From Tomocerus qinae (taxonomy: Eukaryota; Arthropoda; Collembola; Entomobryomorpha; Tomoceridae): a DNA stretch of 64,000 nt. Below, one piece after another: positions 60,743-64,000 of this stretch. The translations under genes and the position numbers were made by a program. How positions within the stretch are numbered: the stretch's first letter is position 1; each line of letters opens with the position of its first letter. The notes under the pieces are model-generated. The model saw only the letters and a program-made list of their open reading frames with translations, was not told the DNA's origin and did no database searches. The stretch is taken from contig CM034547.1 in NCBI GenBank assembly GCA_020055645.1, positions 70,838,884-70,902,883 of the forward strand, read 5' to 3'.

Positions 60743-63700
60743 GTTGGTACATTTCCTTTCTCTCACACTTTCACCATACTTTACTCCCTAGCCTAACTTT
60801 TTCAACTCCATTAAGTCGCCAAACAATCGGATTAAGGGGGTATGGGTACTTCTACCGAATATCATCAGCCGAACGAGTACTGTAATACCCCTTTCAAAAT
60901 TTACCAAGATCTTTAACATGAACATGAAACCCCGATTTTCGAAAAACGGTTTTAAAAGCATCAAAAATTCAGTTTGAAAATTTGGATTTTGAGAAGGGAA
61001 TACATGCATAAAATCTATTTTTATTTTACGTTTGTAAATATGAATTCAAACAAGGCACCTTATGCTCGTTATCGTTTCCTCTTTTTAAGACATTTTAATA
61101 TAATTTTACGCAATTTCTGTCGTTCATCAGCCCTTGTGATTTTAGGTGTTTATATATTTGACTCTTCTACGATTTCCACATTGGGAAGCGTAAAACTAAC
61201 TAGGACATAGAAGCATTATCGGTAATTTGCAATGTAACTTGTATTCGGGGCAGAGTGTAAAGCCGGCATGCCGTAAACTATTTTTCGATACCGTAAAGGC
61301 AGAAAATAACTGGATAACTATGATATGAAAAACTCAAATGACAGGTTACCATTTTCTGCTACTCCTTACATTTCTCCCATAGTCCTTGGCCGATTTACTA
61401 ATGTAATACAAGATGAGAATGGTAAACGCATTGCTCTGAAATTTTGTGTGATAAATTTTAGGTGAAATTTAATATTTAGCCTTAACACAGATTAAAAGTT
61501 TTAATGAATTTCGTCAAGATTTTAAGCCTTTAAAAGTCCCGATTACCAAGTAACGTGACCTGACCTCCATTACAATATTTGGTTACAATGTTAGCAACTA
61601 AGATTGTATTCCGGGACGAGATAGTATACAGAGATGAGCAAAAGTAACTTGGCCATTGGAGATTATGCATGGTGACTATTTGCAATTTAGCTTGGAGGCG
61701 GTATTTCGGAAACCATGAAAATTGTATTCATTACTGGATTGTGTTATTTTTGGGCACTTGCATAAACCCCATGGCCAAGTTACTTATGCACATTTCTGTA
61801 TTATTGTAGGCCATAGGCTATACCCCATAAGATAAGATGTGAGAATTCAGTGGCGAGCATTTATTATTTGCAGTGGTAAATTATTCCTTGGCAAGGCAGT
61901 CAAAGTTCTCACACCTCCTTAAGGCGAGTGGATTTGAGACACAGCTACTTTTAAATATTTAGCGTCTGCCTGCTAAACCAGGATTCGGGACATAATATAA
62001 CTTAGCTGTGCATTTCAGAGACTAGACTCTAATGCCAGTATCACTAACGAACAACCTCATAATAAAGTAAACAAACCAATAAAACTTTCCCTTTGTAAAT
62101 ATGCTTTTATTATTCTCTTTCAGCCGTCCAATTATTTAGCAATGTATACATAATTAATATTTATTCAGATCTACTTAATATAATATAAATATTTGCTTAA
62201 TTTCAATCACCACACAAAACGATTGAATCTATCCCAACTTGTAATCTGAATAAAAGGATGTAAATAAAAAAGTTAGTCGAGGAGTTACACAAATACAAAC
62301 TTTGATATCTTTTATGAAACGACACTACGGAGAGTCCCTACCTACCTACTGCCGATTCGCCTGTACGAGTCGCTGTACCATATAATGTAAAGCATACTAG
62401 CTGTTAGTAGTCCAAATATTCTCTTCAGGATATTCTCTGGAGAGAGACGGAATTGAATTGTAGCAGACAGGCTGACGAACTCCGTTTCTCTGAATCACAC
62501 AGACTTTCTCCAATAAATTCATTGCATGAAACTTCAAACTTTTCCCGAGATTACTAGATAGACAATTTGTAAAATCCGTCGACGAAGGATGAGCAAGTCA
62601 AACTTGTATTTAAATAGTCCAACTGCAGTAATATGATATAGATATAAGGACAGCTTTCGACACAGTCCACGACGATGGCGAAAGCACTTTTAGTTGTCAT
62701 GTGTAACAAGCAGTAGTAACTCGGTTACTTGCTGTGTTGGAAAATCTTGTTTGATCACACGGCCAACCAGTACCGTATTTAGAAACAGGGTCGTACCCAC
62801 AAAAAAATCTGTTTCATCGTACCCCAATTTTTATGTGATTGAGATATTTAAATATTTTGCGCTTTGATAATAATGTCTTTATTTTTCTCAATTTCCGTGC
62901 CACTTTGTTTAGAAATAAGGCAATGGTGTCATAAGTAATATATATTAGGAGAGATTTTCGCCAGAATTTTTTGCGCTCTTTTTGTCAAAAATGATCAAAA
63001 CATCAAATTTTTGGCATTTTATAAAAACAATTTATCTTCCTTGAATATCAAGGTTTGCCCCCAATGCCACCTCCTGAATACGGCATTACACGTTCTGTTC
63101 AAACAGACATATTCCGTAGACAGATTGAGGTGACACGATATCTCCCGACGACGCAGAGAGTGAAAATAAGCGAAAGTTAATACATATTTCATTTAATTGT
63201 ATCCCTCGTGTGTTGTAAATTGCACGGCATACTCACTCCCTCATCCTTCCTATACGAAAGCTCGGGATGAAAGGGTCAAAAGGCATATATAGCACTGTGT
63301 TAAGCATTATCCATTCTGCTGTAAACCAAATCAAAGCAAAGGTTAAATAGGTCAAAGAAAGTTGTAAATGACAAATATGCCCATCGGGTACTCAAAAATC
63401 TAGAATTAGACGAGAAGCCCACGCTAGAGATTTAGTGATCTCGAAACCCGGATGAAGGATGACAAGAAGGGATTTAACCAGTCTACCCCTCCCACGGGTG
63501 GCTCTAGAAATGAAAGGTAGGTGTGAATTTAGAAACGGGGGAAAATGAAGTTTGGGAAAAGCCACCCTAAAATGAAATTTGAAGTTAAGGTTAGTTTCTC
63601 CCGTTTCTCCCAATTCTCAGAGGTGGTGGGTGGGAAAAGGCGGACACTGAAATATTCCATAGTGCTATCTCTTGACTTTGTATTAGTCTCTATAAAACTT

Positions 63701-64000
63701 TCATGTACATCTCACCAGCGCTCTACAGAATTATTCCTAACCGAACGAAAGTTAATTCTTCAGAGATAGGGAAAGAAGGAGAAAGTGATTACATGACTTT
63801 TACATGTGTCCTCCGTACACACCGCGTACTACACGGCAGCCCTCCAACCACACAAATTGAAATCCGTGATATGAAACCACCCGTCACTAAATAAATATAA
63901 ATAAATCAAAATACTCAATAAAATGTTCCGATTCCAAAATCTTTTTAGCTTAATCAACCAACATAACAGAAGAATTCATGGTAATGTATTCCATGCTGTC
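60743..64000. other. Intergenic, no gene recognised
   Basis: AT-rich; weak frames only. A loose inverted pair, TACCGTATTTAG (62771) and CTGAATACGGCA (63073-63084), brackets a 315-bp MITE-like segment with a CCCCCAATGCCACCTCC block near its right end. Confidence 0.45.

Overview
The window looks like nuclear DNA of an AT-rich, repeat-rich animal, most likely an arthropod. Genes have spliceosomal GT-AG introns and AATAAA signals. The neutral sequence is packed with miniature DNA transposons. Recognisable products are an SLC22-type organic-ion transporter, secreted EB-like cysteine-rich proteins and a RASD-like Ras GTPase. The exact taxon cannot be fixed from sequence alone. There are no bacterial operons, CRISPR arrays or rRNA genes.

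Layout. 1-4797: no gene recognised. 4798-12197 (+): a complete ten-exon SLC22/organic cation transporter gene (574 aa predicted); its introns carry several miniature transposons, including a 1.2 kb Tc1/mariner-like element with about 250 bp inverted repeats. 12.3-19.4 kb: repeats, namely a 20-bp tandem array, a foldback mariner-like composite carrying three tRNA-derived SINE copies, a truncated LINE reverse transcriptase and hAT-type MITEs with 8-bp target duplications. 19.5-22.1 kb: a small cluster of secreted proteins sharing a ten-cysteine module, one with two modules and a GPI-type C-terminus and one with a single module. 22-42.5 kb: mostly non-coding repeats, including a partly duplicated block at 38.7-41.1 kb. 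42556-45325 (+): a two-exon Ras-like GTPase (296 aa) with a CAAX box.

47.27-53.41 kb is the most interesting part. A decayed pogo/Tigger-like DNA transposon (TA target duplication, terminal repeats, broken CENP-B-like transposase) was split by a 5.3 kb DIRS-like tyrosine-recombinase retrotransposon on the minus strand. The DIRS-like element is nearly complete. It has 152-bp inverted terminal repeats, an internal complementary region that reproduces the joined ends, a gag-like/RT reading frame assembled by two introns, an RNase H/methyltransferase-like frame, and a tyrosine recombinase with its catalytic R, H-x-x-R and Y. A 4-bp AATT core is shared by both integration junctions and by the circle junction encoded in the internal complementary region, as expected if a circular DNA intermediate was integrated by site-specific recombination. 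A frameshift plus stop splits the RNase H domain of this copy.

53.4-64 kb: no convincing gene. It holds hAT-type MITEs, one 780-bp element with a perfect 8-bp target duplication nested in an older one, and a weak TATA-linked exon candidate near 60.6 kb.
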